Counted from the stretch's first letter, positions 44,656 through 53,610 are shown. The stretch is DNA of 64,000 nucleotides from Dawidia soli (GCF_018598185.1 NZ_JAHESC010000004.1:62001-126000); one strand, 5' to 3'. Notes: generated from the sequence alone by a model not told the origin. Made by a program: numbers and translations.

Positions 44656-46147
44656 GTTTGATCTTCTCTATCATATAGTCCATTCCAAGCACCTCCGCGC
44701 AGGTCACTACCGCGCTGACCGTCACGCCCAGCACACCGTGCAGGTTCAGGTTCTGGCCCGTCAACAACAGGTTGGGGATTTTCGTTCGGGGCGATATGAA
44801 CGTGCGCATCGGCTCGCGGTAATCTTTGGTGATGCCGTACAGCGAGCCGTCGTCCGTGCCGATATAGTCGCGTACCGACAGGGGTGTGGCGACGTAATAG
44901 GATTGTATGCAGTCGCGGAAGCCGGGAAACTTGCGCTCCACACATTCAAACAGCTTCTCGGCTTTCTCACGCTTAAAGGCTTCGTAGTCTTCGCCGCGGC
45001 TCACTTCATTCGACACGGTATTGAAGGTATGCTCCCATTTCTTCACCTCGTCGAAGCGCATGTAGGTCATCAGGCTCAGACCGTCCGCCCATTCTTCGCT
45101 TTTGGAAGAGGCTGCCACAAACATGGCATAGCCCCGCGGCCAGGTATCGTCGTTGTAATCCTGAACCGCCCAGGCATCGTTGGTATCGAAGTAATAGTAG
45201 TTATGGTTGAGGTACGGAAACCTGTTCTTCTTCAGCACCACGTTGACGTAAAAGACGGAGATGGAGTTCTCCAGGCTTTTGAGACGTGTTTTAAAAGCCT
45301 TTTTAATCATGTCGCTTTCGGTCATCTCGATGGTTTTGACCGGATGCACGTTTGAGATGAACAGGTTGCCGTGGTATTTCTCGCCATCGCTGGTTTCGGC
45401 GTACTGTACGGTCCCTCCTTCTTCCTTCAACCGGATCACCTGCCGGTGCTTTTTGATCACGCCCCCGCGGGAGATGATCTCGTGCGCCAGGTGCCTGGCG
45501 ATCTGCGAGCCGCCGTCCACAAACCGCCACGAGCTTTCAATGTAGCTGTTCAGCACGAGCGCGTGCACATAGAGTGGTGTTTTCTTGGGCTCGCCGGCAT
45601 AGAGCAGGCTCGTACCTGCCAGCACGTTTTGCAAACGACGGTTGGTCGTGATCGATTCCAGGAAAGTCTGTGTGTCGATCTCCAGCACGCTTACTTTCTC
45701 GAAATAATCGCCGTTGCGCAGGTTGTAGAGTGGAAACTTGCTGCAGATGTCTTTGATCGCCGTACAATATTTGCGCAGGGCCTCCTCCTCTTCCGGAAAG
45801 TCTTTGGCGAGTGTCCGGATAAAGTTCTCATATCCCTGGGCGTATTTATATACCGTGGGGTCATCTTCAAACACTACGTTGTCGAATTCCGCGTCCATCT
45901 TCCGCATCTTGAGCTTGTCGAGAATGCCCAGGTATTGAAAAAGCTGGTACAGGTTCTGACCTTTGTCGAGGCCGCCGACGTAATGCACACCCGAATCGAA
46001 GATCACGCGCTCGCGCACAAAGGTCTGCAGCGTGCCGCCGATCTGTTTGTTCTTTTCGAGGATACAGACCTTGTAGCCTTCCTTGGCCAGGATGGCGCCA
46101 CAGGCAAGCCCGCCCAATCCACTGCCGATAATCACTGCGTCGTACAT
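44648..46147 (-). CDS. phytoene-desaturase/retinol-saturase-like FAD oxidoreductase
   Basis: A 499-residue flavoenzyme. The N-terminal FAD fold is YDAVIIGSGLGGLACGAILA followed by EKNKQIGGTLQTF; the C-terminal FAD segment is LLLTGQNLNLHGVLGVTVSA. These match the CrtI/RetSat family acting on polyene chains. No phytoene synthase or other carotenoid gene is nearby, so the substrate is more likely the polyene or another lipid made by this cluster. It overlaps the C45 gene by 8 bp. Confidence 0.88.
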   Translation of the reverse strand: MYDAVIIGSGLGGLACGAILAKEGYKVCILEKNKQIGGTLQTFVRERVIFDSGVHYVGGLDKGQNLYQLFQYLGILDKLKMRKMDAEFDNVVFEDDPTVYKYAQGYENFIRTLAKDFPEEEEALRKYCTAIKDICSKFPLYNLRNGDYFEKVSVLEIDTQTFLESITTNRRLQNVLAGTSLLYAGEPKKTPLYVHALVLNSYIESSWRFVDGGSQIARHLAHEIISRGGVIKKHRQVIRLKEEGGTVQYAETSDGEKYHGNLFISNVHPVKTIEMTESDMIKKAFKTRLKSLENSISVFYVNVVLKKNRFPYLNHNYYYFDTNDAWAVQDYNDDTWPRGYAMFVAASSKSEEWADGLSLMTYMRFDEVKKWEHTFNTVSNEVSRGEDYEAFKREKAEKLFECVERKFPGFRDCIQSYYVATPLSVRDYIGTDDGSLYGITKDYREPMRTFISPRTKIPNLLLTGQNLNLHGVLGVTVSAVVTCAEVLGMDYMIEKIKHA

Positions 46148-46172
46148 TTATCTTTGAGGGTCAAAAGTTACT

Positions 46173-49100
46173 TTATACTGTTGCTACAGGCATGCCTGGC
46201 TTTTCAAAAACAAAAATAACATTGGAGGTAAACCGCGTCTCGTCCTGTACCATCACACGCAGTCCGTACCGCTCGGCCAGGGCTGTCAGCGCTTTGCCGG
46301 ATACAAAGTTAAGCGCCTGCCCGGCTTTGTTGAACTTCAGCACCCGTACCGAAAAGAACTCCGTCAGCCGGGTGCCCCGGTGGCGCCCGGCCAGGTCGGC
46401 GTTGCCATCGCGCACGATCAGCCTGCCGCCGGGCTGCAGCGCGGCAAAACACCGCACCAGCAATATTTCCTGCGCTTCGGCGCTGAGGTAGTGCAGCACG
46501 TCGCTGATGATGATGACGTCGTAGGTCGCCAGGTCGTATTGCGTTACGTCGGCGCGGTAAAACTGCAGCCGGTCCGTGCGCAGGAACCCGTGTTGGGCCA
46601 CGGCGATCTTTTCCTCGTCATAGTCCACGCCGGTGATCGTCCGTCCGGGCGACATGAACTGCAGCATGTAACACAAAAAGCCGTAGCCGCAGCCCAGGTC
46701 CAGCACGGTAGCCTGGCGCGGCACCAGCGCCTCGAACGGCGCATAGTTCTTTTCCAGGCGCAGCTTGATGCGCATATACCACTCCAGCACCGGACCTTTG
46801 TACAGGTAGTTCAGGATAAGCCGGTAGTGGTAATAGTCGGGTGTTTCTTCGGCCCGCGCCAACCGGTTATATTCTTCCTTGAAGTAGCGGCTGATCTTTT
46901 TGGTACGCTCGGCATAGCCGGTGCCAAAACGTGGGTCGTCGATTTCGATCGGCGGCAGGAACTCCATTGTTACATACGCGTCATTGAGATAAACCTCTCC
47001 TTTGGCAATGCCCACGCCCGCGCCGTGGATCAGCAAGGGCTGTACCGGCAGGCGCAACGCCTCCGCCATGTAAAACGCGCCTTTGTGAAACCGCCCGATA
47101 GTGCCGTCGGCCGAACGGGTGCCTTCGGGGAATACGACGACGGAGTACCCTTCGTGGATGCGCTCTTGCAGGCGTCCCACGCTTTCGCCCGCGCCATCCA
47201 TGACCGGGTAATAATCGGCCAGGCGTACCACGCCGCCAAACACCGGCGAGTTCCACACCCACTTGTTGGTGAGCAATACCAGCTTGGGGTGCAACATGGT
47301 GGTCAGCAGTATATCGAGGATCGAGCTGTGGTTGCACACGATCATGCTCGCGCGCGAAAAGGTGGCGGGCGTACGGCCGATCACCTTGCGATGAAAACGC
47401 GGCGCCAGGTATACCAGGGAGCCGGTGAAGAACCCCAGCATGGCATGGTACAGTACGCGGATCTGTTTACGTCCGAAGGGCACCAGCTTGAGCAAGAGCC
47501 CTGTTACCGTCAGGAACACCGCGCCAAAGACAAAGAAGCTATAGGTGAACAATGTTTTGACCATGCCCAGGAAGGTCATCGGCATACGCCCGCGCCGGGT
47601 CCGCCGCGTGATCAACGTGCGGAACAGGAAAGGCTCCAGCGTCTGCGCCATGACGAACACACAGCCGATGCCGATGATGGAGATCGCCGCGATCGACCGC
47701 AGCGCCGGGTGTTTGGCAAAGATCAATACTCCGAGGCCACAGATGGTCGTCACGGCCGACAGGAAGATGGAGGTGCGCACCACGGGCATCAGCTTGCGCC
47801 CGGTGCGGTATTCCTGTTGCAGGCCGTCCATGATAAAGATGCTATAGTCGTCGCCCAGCCCGAAGATGAACGTCGAGACCATGACGTTGATGATGTTGAA
47901 CTCGATGCCGGCGATCGCCATGATGCCCAGGATCCAGATCCACGTCACGAGCATGGGCACGAACGTGATCAGCGTCAGCTCGATGCGGCCGTAGAGTATC
48001 AGCAGTGTTACAAACACCAGCACCGACGTGAACGTAATGATGAAGCGGAAGTCGGCGTGTATATACTCGACGAACAGGTTGGTGAGCATCTGGCGGTCTA
48101 CGGCGTGCGCCGGTGTGGCGGCCAGCGCGGTATATACTTCGGGCTTGTTCTCCGGGGCTACCTGGGCCAGCGTGATGATGGTCGCCTTGCCATCTTTCTC
48201 GATGATATAGTCGTCGAAGAACGCGGCGCGGAACGGCTGCCAGGCGTCGGGCGTGAGCGGTGTATAGGGGCGGGTCAGCAGGGAATCGAAACGTTGTAAT
48301 ACCACCGGCGAGAATCGCAGGGCGGCGCCCTCGGCGTGTACGGCCTCCCGCAGGCGCGCTACCCGCTCGGGGTTCCAGAATGCGCGCCAGCGTTCGATGC
48401 GCAGGCGCTGCAGCGAGTCGGAGATCATCAGCAACGATACCGATGCGATCTTGCCTACCTGCCCGGTATGGCGCAGGGCCTCCAACGGAGGCATGGCCTG
48501 CTCGTTGCGCCGCAGGGCGGCTTCCAGGTTGTCGCCGTCGGCCACGACATAGATCGAGCTCAGCGATGCTTTGTTCAGCGACTCCAGCCGCTGCTGCGCC
48601 TGTTGTGTTTCGGGGCGCATGAAGTTCAGGCCGCTCATGTCGCTGTTGAACTTTACCTGGCCGACGAAGTAAAAGAACACCGGCGTGAGCAGCAGAATGG
48701 CGTAGACGATGTAACGGTTGGATTCGAAATCAAACGCGATGATCCGCTGCAGGGCGTTGGGCTTCGTCGCCGTCAGCAGATCTTCGCGCAGCAGGTGCGG
48801 CAGGAAGATGAGCGAGCACAACGCCGCGCCGATCAGGCTGAAGCCCGCGAACAACCCCACGTCGCGCAACACGACGGCATTGGTGAACTGCAAGCAGAAA
48901 AATGCCAGCACGGTGGTGGTGCTGCCGATCGTGAGCGGCTGCGCCAGCTCGCGGATCACCTCCTCGGCACGGTGTGTATGCTTGAGCGCTACCAGGTAAT
49001 GCAGCGAATAGTTTACGGCAATTCCCAAGATCACCGCGCCCACGGCCAACGCCAGTACCGACAGCGTGCCTTGCAGCAAGGCGATGCAGCAAAGCGAGAA

Positions 49101-50024
49101 GAGTGCGCCAAACGCCACGGGGATCATCATCAGGAACGGTACGCGCTTTTTGCGGAAGAAGCCGAGGATGACGATCGTGAGGAGCCCCAGCATCAGCCCG
49201 ATCGTGAGCAGGGTGTCGGCGCGCAGCTGCCGGGCATTGCCGACGGCCACCACGGGCGCGCCGAAGTACGACGCCATCAGCCCCGGATGCTGTTGCGCAG
49301 TCTCGTCGATGAGGTCTTGCAGCTGTGCGAGGAAGTCGGCGTTGTGGCGTGTTTCCGACGGCGGGTATACCGGCTGCAGGAAGAACAGGATGTGCCGGTG
49401 GTCGCGCGTCATGATAAAGTTGTCGTAGAGCTCGTAGTTCTCGTCGTACTGCAGGCGCTGCAGCTTCTTCAGCGCCAGGAACGAAAAGCCCAGCGGGTCC
49501 TGCTGGATCACCTGCTTGGTGACAATGCCCGACGGCGAGATCAGCTGGCGGTAATTATTTTGCAACACCCGGCGGGCCACGTCGGGCCGGGAGATCGAAT
49601 CGAGGTAGCGGTAGTCGGCATCTTCCAGGAAGACGGGTAACCCCTGGGGTATGGTGCGGAACAGCTCCAGGATGCGGCTGTCGTCGACGCGTGCCGACAC
49701 GTGTTTTACAAACGGGGCAAGCTTCGCTTCGATGCGGCCGGCCAGCGAATCGGCAAACACCACCAGGCTGTCGGGCTGGGCCTGCGTGGCGCTATCGCGC
49801 ACCGACACCATGACCACAACACGTTCTACAAATTTGGAGTGCTGAAAGATGTAGTTGATCTTTTCCACCCGCGCGTCGTTGGGCAGGAACCGCGTGATGT
49901 CCTCTTCCAGCTCCAGGCGCAGGGCGCCCAGGATCAACAGCACCAGGGTGCTGGCAAACACGCCCCAGAACGCCGCGCGGCGAGCTTTGAAAAAACGGTA
50001 AAGCGATAAGAAAGGCTGCTCCAT
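46173..50024 (-). CDS. trifunctional MMPL exporter / PlsC-type acyltransferase / class I methyltransferase
   Basis: A 1283-residue fusion. Residues 1-~800 form an RND/MMPL transporter with twelve membrane helices in two halves, each with a large periplasmic domain; the loop GLGDDYSIFIMDG is in the second half. Residues ~870-1050 are a lysophospholipid acyltransferase with H(x4)D NHSSILD (H899) and FPEGTRS. Residues ~1085-1283 are a SAM-dependent methyltransferase with VLDLGCGYGF and GVDYDEEK. MMPL exporters of aryl polyene clusters move the lipid product across the inner membrane. The ATG giving MEQPFLSLYRFF was chosen. The fusion suggests acylation, methylation and export are coupled. Confidence 0.93.
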   Translation of the reverse strand: MEQPFLSLYRFFKARRAAFWGVFASTLVLLILGALRLELEEDITRFLPNDARVEKINYIFQHSKFVERVVVMVSVRDSATQAQPDSLVVFADSLAGRIEAKLAPFVKHVSARVDDSRILELFRTIPQGLPVFLEDADYRYLDSISRPDVARRVLQNNYRQLISPSGIVTKQVIQQDPLGFSFLALKKLQRLQYDENYELYDNFIMTRDHRHILFFLQPVYPPSETRHNADFLAQLQDLIDETAQQHPGLMASYFGAPVVAVGNARQLRADTLLTIGLMLGLLTIVILGFFRKKRVPFLMMIPVAFGALFSLCCIALLQGTLSVLALAVGAVILGIAVNYSLHYLVALKHTHRAEEVIRELAQPLTIGSTTTVLAFFCLQFTNAVVLRDVGLFAGFSLIGAALCSLIFLPHLLREDLLTATKPNALQRIIAFDFESNRYIVYAILLLTPVFFYFVGQVKFNSDMSGLNFMRPETQQAQQRLESLNKASLSSIYVVADGDNLEAALRRNEQAMPPLEALRHTGQVGKIASVSLLMISDSLQRLRIERWRAFWNPERVARLREAVHAEGAALRFSPVVLQRFDSLLTRPYTPLTPDAWQPFRAAFFDDYIIEKDGKATIITLAQVAPENKPEVYTALAATPAHAVDRQMLTNLFVEYIHADFRFIITFTSVLVFVTLLILYGRIELTLITFVPMLVTWIWILGIMAIAGIEFNIINVMVSTFIFGLGDDYSIFIMDGLQQEYRTGRKLMPVVRTSIFLSAVTTICGLGVLIFAKHPALRSIAAISIIGIGCVFVMAQTLEPFLFRTLITRRTRRGRMPMTFLGMVKTLFTYSFFVFGAVFLTVTGLLLKLVPFGRKQIRVLYHAMLGFFTGSLVYLAPRFHRKVIGRTPATFSRASMIVCNHSSILDILLTTMLHPKLVLLTNKWVWNSPVFGGVVRLADYYPVMDGAGESVGRLQERIHEGYSVVVFPEGTRSADGTIGRFHKGAFYMAEALRLPVQPLLIHGAGVGIAKGEVYLNDAYVTMEFLPPIEIDDPRFGTGYAERTKKISRYFKEEYNRLARAEETPDYYHYRLILNYLYKGPVLEWYMRIKLRLEKNYAPFEALVPRQATVLDLGCGYGFLCYMLQFMSPGRTITGVDYDEEKIAVAQHGFLRTDRLQFYRADVTQYDLATYDVIIISDVLHYLSAEAQEILLVRCFAALQPGGRLIVRDGNADLAGRHRGTRLTEFFSVRVLKFNKAGQALNFVSGKALTALAERYGLRVMVQDETRFTSNVIFVFEKPGMPVATV

Positions 50025-50043
50025 CTGAACCGGCAAATATACC

Positions 50044-50397
50044 TTATTTCTCAGACCGGCGCATGCGAAGTACCTTAACCAGCACAAACGTTAATAATCC
50101 AGAAACCAGGGCGGCGGCGACGGCCAGCGTGGTGGCGCCCAACACGTATTGCAGGAAGCTGTCCTGCACCTGCGCGAAGTCGATGTCACGGCTAAAGCGG
50201 ATATACTGCGCGCGGTCGCCCATCCAGAGACGGCCCGTCAGGTGGCTGAGGAATAAGATCAGCGGGATCATGGGCGGTATGCTGATGTTGGCGGCCAGGA
50301 TCACCAACGCTTTGTTCAGCCGCAGGGCAAACGCCAGGGCAATGGCCAGGATGAGCTGAAAGCCCCAGAGCGGCACAATGCCCATAAAAATCCCCAC
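50044..50397 (-). CDS. DUF2062 domain protein, probably the detached C-terminus of the preceding glycosyltransferase
   Basis: The frame encodes a DUF2062 membrane domain: MGIFMGIVPLWGFQLILAIA, then ALRLNKALVILAANISIPPM and further helices. As an independent gene it would start at a GTG (50397). The same frame stays open back to a TAA at 50490-50488 and reads NFRQVLREVRSQLFDPRESA there, the usual linker before DUF2062, although that region overlaps the end of the glycosyltransferase gene in another frame. This strongly suggests one GT2-DUF2062 protein interrupted by a frame change at the A-run (50480-50489). Confidence 0.7.
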   Translation of the reverse strand: MGIFMGIVPLWGFQLILAIALAFALRLNKALVILAANISIPPMIPLILFLSHLTGRLWMGDRAQYIRFSRDIDFAQVQDSFLQYVLGATTLAVAAALVSGLLTFVLVKVLRMRRSEK

Positions 50398-50414
50398 CCC
50401 TACCGACGCGGCTT

Positions 50415-51233
50415 TTACCCCGGCCGATTCCCGGGGGTCAAAGAGTTGGCTGCGGACTTCGCGGAGGACTTGCCTGAAGTTTTTTTTTTAAGCCCCCGGA
50501 AGAGGTCGCGGGGTTTGATATACAGGAAGGTGATGGTGACCAGCACCGTATTGAGCACGCTGATGCGCGAGAAATCGCGGAAGGGACGAAAATGCGAGAT
50601 CCGTTTTTCTTTTTCCGGGTAGAACACTTTTACCGGTACCTCGGTCACTTCTATTCCCGCCCAGGCAGCCCGTACCAACACTTCGATCTCGAACTCGTAT
50701 TTGCGGGTAACGAACGTAAAGTTCTGCAGGGCCTTGACGGGATATACTCTATACCCGCTTTGCGTATCGCGCATGGACAGGCCTGTTTCAACCTTATACC
50801 AAAAATTGGAGAACTTGTTGCCAAAGCTGCTTTTGCCCGGCACGCTGGCCTGGTCCATGTTACGCGCGCCGATAATGATGGCGTTGGGCGATGTCTCCAA
50901 TTTTTTCAGGAACACCGGCAGGTCGTCGGCATAGTGCTGGCCGTCTGAGTCGATGGTGATGGCATACGTATACCCCAGGGCCACGGCCCGGGCAAAACCC
51001 TGGCGCAACGCATAGCCTTTGCCGCGGTTCTGCGCATAGTCCACCAGCGCTACCTGCGGGTACTGCCGCGCCAGCATCTCGCGTGTGCCGTCGACGGCAC
51101 CGTCGTTCACCACGATCACGTGGCGGGTATACTGCAGCACGTCGTGCAGCACGTGCGCCAGCGGTACGAGATTGTTGTACGTGGGGATCAGCACGCAGGC
51201 TTTGTGCTGCTCGAATGCGGCGTCCATCGTCAT
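50415..51233 (-). CDS. family 2 glycosyltransferase (dolichyl-phosphate-mannose-synthase-like)
   Basis: A GT-A fold enzyme of 272 residues as read. VLIPTYNNLVPLAHVL opens the nucleotide-binding fold, VVNDGAVDGT and ITIDSDGQH carry the metal-binding Asp residues, and FWYKVETGLSMRDTQSGYRV is the acceptor-loop region of DPM1-like proteins. It probably transfers a sugar or other group from an NDP donor to a lipid carrier or the polyene. After residue 251 (GLKKK) the frame ends in TSGKSSAKSAANSLTPGNRP, which looks non-homologous; a -1 shift there would join it to the DUF2062 domain to give 396 residues. The start overlaps the dehydratase stop (ATGA). Confidence 0.85.
   Translation of the reverse strand: MTMDAAFEQHKACVLIPTYNNLVPLAHVLHDVLQYTRHVIVVNDGAVDGTREMLARQYPQVALVDYAQNRGKGYALRQGFARAVALGYTYAITIDSDGQHYADDLPVFLKKLETSPNAIIIGARNMDQASVPGKSSFGNKFSNFWYKVETGLSMRDTQSGYRVYPVKALQNFTFVTRKYEFEIEVLVRAAWAGIEVTEVPVKVFYPEKEKRISHFRPFRDFSRISVLNTVLVTITFLYIKPRDLFRGLKKKTSGKSSAKSAANSLTPGNRPG
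50480..50489 (-). other. run of ten A residues (minus strand) at a -1 frame junction
   Basis: CTT-AAA-AAA-AAA-ACT in the glycosyltransferase frame. A one-base backward slip gives AAA-AAC-TTC-AGG and enters the DUF2062 frame. The tract could be a slippery site, a phase-variable contingency locus or a homopolymer sequencing error. Confidence 0.75.
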
Positions 51234-51598
51234 GCGGCCGGGGATAATGTGCCTTTGAATTTGAAGAAGGTGATCGCCTCGGCCGACAGGGAGCCGTCGA
51301 CGGTATAGTGGTCGCCGTTCGGAGTGTAGGACACCGTCACCACCACTTCGCGGTGCTCGGTGGGATTCAGGATCGAGAGGAACTTCATGTTGTCGGCCGT
51401 GCGGATCTGCAACGCTTTGCCCACGCCCTGCTCGGCTAGCTCGCGTACGATCTGCATCATGCAAACGCCCGGCACGACGGGCTGCCCGGGAAAATGCCCC
51501 GCAAAGATGCGATGGCCGGCGTCCAGCGTGATCACCGCGCGCGCCGAAGCCGGCGCCAGGTCTTTTGTTACGATGTGGTAGAAATTATTCAGTAACAT
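51230..51598 (-). CDS. 3-hydroxyacyl-ACP dehydratase (FabZ-like hotdog)
   Basis: A 122-residue hotdog-fold protein. The dehydratase signature HRIFAGHFPGQPVVPGVCMM matches FabZ (G-H-F-P-x-x-P-V-x-P-G-V), with the catalytic His; the acidic partner normally lies ~14 residues later, where QIVRELAEQ provides a Glu. Clusters for aryl polyenes carry two dehydratases; this and the gene at 61258 are the pair here. It would remove water from 3-hydroxyacyl-ACP during polyene extension. Confidence 0.88.
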   Translation of the reverse strand: MLLNNFYHIVTKDLAPASARAVITLDAGHRIFAGHFPGQPVVPGVCMMQIVRELAEQGVGKALQIRTADNMKFLSILNPTEHREVVVTVSYTPNGDHYTVDGSLSAEAITFFKFKGTLSPAA

Positions 51599-52219
51599 TC
51601 AGGGGCGTTCTAGTTTCCGGAGGCTGATGGTCATGGCAAACGTATGGTGGCGCACGATGATGGAGTCGGGCAACAGGGCATTGCTACCCGTTTGTTCGAC
51701 CGTCACTTTGCGTTTACGCCGCGAGCCGGTTTCCAGCCTCCGCAAAGAAGCACAATCCGGCCCGGTTATAAAATATGCGGTTTCCTTTTTTTGCGCCACG
51801 CCATAATAAACCTCGTCCCCCCGCTGCCACGCTTGCCACGCGCCGTTCCGGAAAGGCACTCCCAGCACCAGCGCAAAGTCCTTGCGCAGCGTTTCGATCA
51901 CCGGCTTTTTATCCAATTGTTTTATCACCTGCCGGGCGCTGAAGCTGCCGTCTGCCGCAAAGGCGAAGTCAAAAAAAGTGACCCCCGCTTCGTTGGTAAA
52001 GACCACCCGTGTAGACGAGTCGGGCATTTGTTTGATCAATAACAGTCCGCTGATGTGTTTGCCGACGACATCCACGGAGGTGGTATACCAAGCGGTGCCG
52101 AGTCCGTGCGGTGTCCAGCGTGCGGCGCAGGCCGGATCGGCCGCGACCGGGGTCAGTCCCTTGTAGGCCGATGTACAAGCCCCGAGCCACAGCGGTATGC
52201 TAAAGAGCAAATACCTCAT
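51599..52219 (-). CDS. lipoprotein of unknown function in the polyene cluster (206 aa)
   Basis: The N-terminus MRYLLFSIPLWLGACTSAYK is a lipoprotein signal with Cys15. The mature part has alternating strands (SGLLLIKQMPDSSTRVVFTN, FFDFAFAADGSFSARQVI) reminiscent of a LolB/LolA-like half barrel, and its neighbour is a LolA-like protein. Aryl polyene clusters encode a small lipoprotein at a comparable place, so it may receive the product at the outer membrane. This is inference; the family is not recognised. Confidence 0.8.
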   Translation of the reverse strand: MRYLLFSIPLWLGACTSAYKGLTPVAADPACAARWTPHGLGTAWYTTSVDVVGKHISGLLLIKQMPDSSTRVVFTNEAGVTFFDFAFAADGSFSARQVIKQLDKKPVIETLRKDFALVLGVPFRNGAWQAWQRGDEVYYGVAQKKETAYFITGPDCASLRRLETGSRRKRKVTVEQTGSNALLPDSIIVRHHTFAMTISLRKLERP

Positions 52220-52847
52220 CGGCCACGGTGGCGTTAAGCGTTTTGTTGGAGAATGAGATCGTCGTCACATCGCCGGCGGGCTCGTTCATCTCGATGGACC
52301 TGACGGAATAGTCTTTTTTCTCTACCACCAACACGATGGTCTTAAAGAACTCTTTGAGCGATTTGCCGGCCGGTGTCATCTCCAGCAGATATTGTTTGTC
52401 GTTCTCGAACACGCGCGAGGTAAAATCCTTACTGTCGAGTATAGTACCCTGCACACAATCGATCATGATGCGGTTCACCTGCTGGAAGAGCTTGTTGGAG
52501 CGCACGTTGATGCGGTTCTCCTTCTGGTCGTCGCGTACCAGCATCTTGTCGCCGTTCATGACCATGCGGTAGGTGAACGGTTTGGTATAATCTATGCGCA
52601 CGCGGTTGCTGCGCTTGAACCAGAACTTGCCGTACGAAGTGATTTTCTCTGTGAGCGCGGTCAGTACTTTTTCCTGCGTGAAGTCCGCGGTAATGGATTG
52701 CACCTTTTGCGACTCGGCCGCAAAGCGCTGCTTGAACGCCGGCAGGTCGGCCACGGGTTTGTAGCCGGCATATTGTGCCTGCACGGCGCCTGTCGTCAGG
52801 ATAAAACACATCCAGGCCAGTGCGCCCAGTTTCCGTTTGCTATTCAT
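52200..52847 (-). CDS. LolA-like outer-membrane lipoprotein carrier
   Basis: A 215-residue periplasmic carrier with signal peptide (LGALAWMCFILTTGAVQAQY). The LolA fold is indicated by VQSITADFTQEKVLTALTEK, the strand GKFWFKRSNRVRIDYTKPFT, MVMNGDKMLVRDDQKEN and the late DVTTISFSNKTLN. Within the cluster it is expected to carry a hydrophobic product from the MMPL exporter to the outer membrane. It overlaps the deacetylase gene by 8 bp and the lipoprotein gene by 20 bp. Confidence 0.9.
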   Translation of the reverse strand: MNSKRKLGALAWMCFILTTGAVQAQYAGYKPVADLPAFKQRFAAESQKVQSITADFTQEKVLTALTEKITSYGKFWFKRSNRVRIDYTKPFTYRMVMNGDKMLVRDDQKENRINVRSNKLFQQVNRIMIDCVQGTILDSKDFTSRVFENDKQYLLEMTPAGKSLKEFFKTIVLVVEKKDYSVRSIEMNEPAGDVTTISFSNKTLNATVADEVFAL

Positions 52848-53610
52848 AGGCTTTTTCTTGCAGTAATTCATCTACCCGTACAACTTTCAAACCAACTTTG
52901 GCCACATGGTCCAGGAACGCCGGCAGCACGTCCAGCATGCAGTCGCTGTAGTCGTGAAACAACACAATGTCGCCGCCTTTCAACGATTGCGTGATCCGCC
53001 GGAGCAGCTTCGCGCGGTCTTGTATGACCGTATCGAACGAGCGCACGCTCCATCCCACCACGGTATATCCGCCACGGCGCACGGCACCGGCTACCATGGG
53101 GTTGGTCACGCCGTAGGGCGGCCGGAAGAACCGGGGCTTGCGGCCCAGGGCCGTCGTCAGCGCATAGTCTGTGTCCTGCAGCTCGGCCGCGATGGCACCC
53201 CTGGTTTGCAGGTCGAAGGTCTTGCCGTGCCAGTAGCTGTGGTTGCCGAGCAAGTGCCCGCCGGCGTGGATCGCCGCCACCGTCCGGGGATTCGCCACCA
53301 CACGGTGGCCGATACAGAAGAACGCGGCCTGCACACCGCGTGCCTGCAGCAACGCCAGGATCTTTTCGGTCTTTCCGGGAACCGGCCCGTCGTCAAACGT
53401 CAGCGCAATGGCATCGGTGCGGACCCCACGCGAACGCACCGGTACAAAGTATTGCAGCGACAGCACGGTGGCGCCGAGCGCGTTGATGGATAGGTATACC
53501 ACGGCTACGGCTATATACCAGCCGATCGATACCGACTGCTGCAGGTCCCACAGCACCAGCGCCAGCAGGACCGCCACCGTGAGCAGATCCACTAGGCGGT
53601 TGCGTGGCAT
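52840..53610 (-). CDS. polysaccharide deacetylase family protein (NodB domain)
   Basis: A 256-residue protein with two N-terminal membrane helices (residues ~8-22 and ~30-50) and a NodB homology domain. Metal-site motifs: TFDDGP (D73, D74), HxxxH in GNHSYWH (H124, H128), and RPPYG in FFRPPYGVTNP. These enzymes remove N- or O-acetyl groups from sugars. Its occurrence beside a GT2 suggests that a sugar or amino sugar is attached and then deacetylated; that is inference. Confidence 0.92.
   Translation of the reverse strand: MPRNRLVDLLTVAVLLALVLWDLQQSVSIGWYIAVAVVYLSINALGATVLSLQYFVPVRSRGVRTDAIALTFDDGPVPGKTEKILALLQARGVQAAFFCIGHRVVANPRTVAAIHAGGHLLGNHSYWHGKTFDLQTRGAIAAELQDTDYALTTALGRKPRFFRPPYGVTNPMVAGAVRRGGYTVVGWSVRSFDTVIQDRAKLLRRITQSLKGGDIVLFHDYSDCMLDVLPAFLDHVAKVGLKVVRVDELLQEKAYE

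Noticed and set aside
46380-48299. 639-codon open frame on the plus strand
   Set aside because: It is antisense to the MMPL part of the trifunctional gene, is rich in His, Arg, Gln and Asp from reverse reading of GC-rich codons, and has no recognisable motif.
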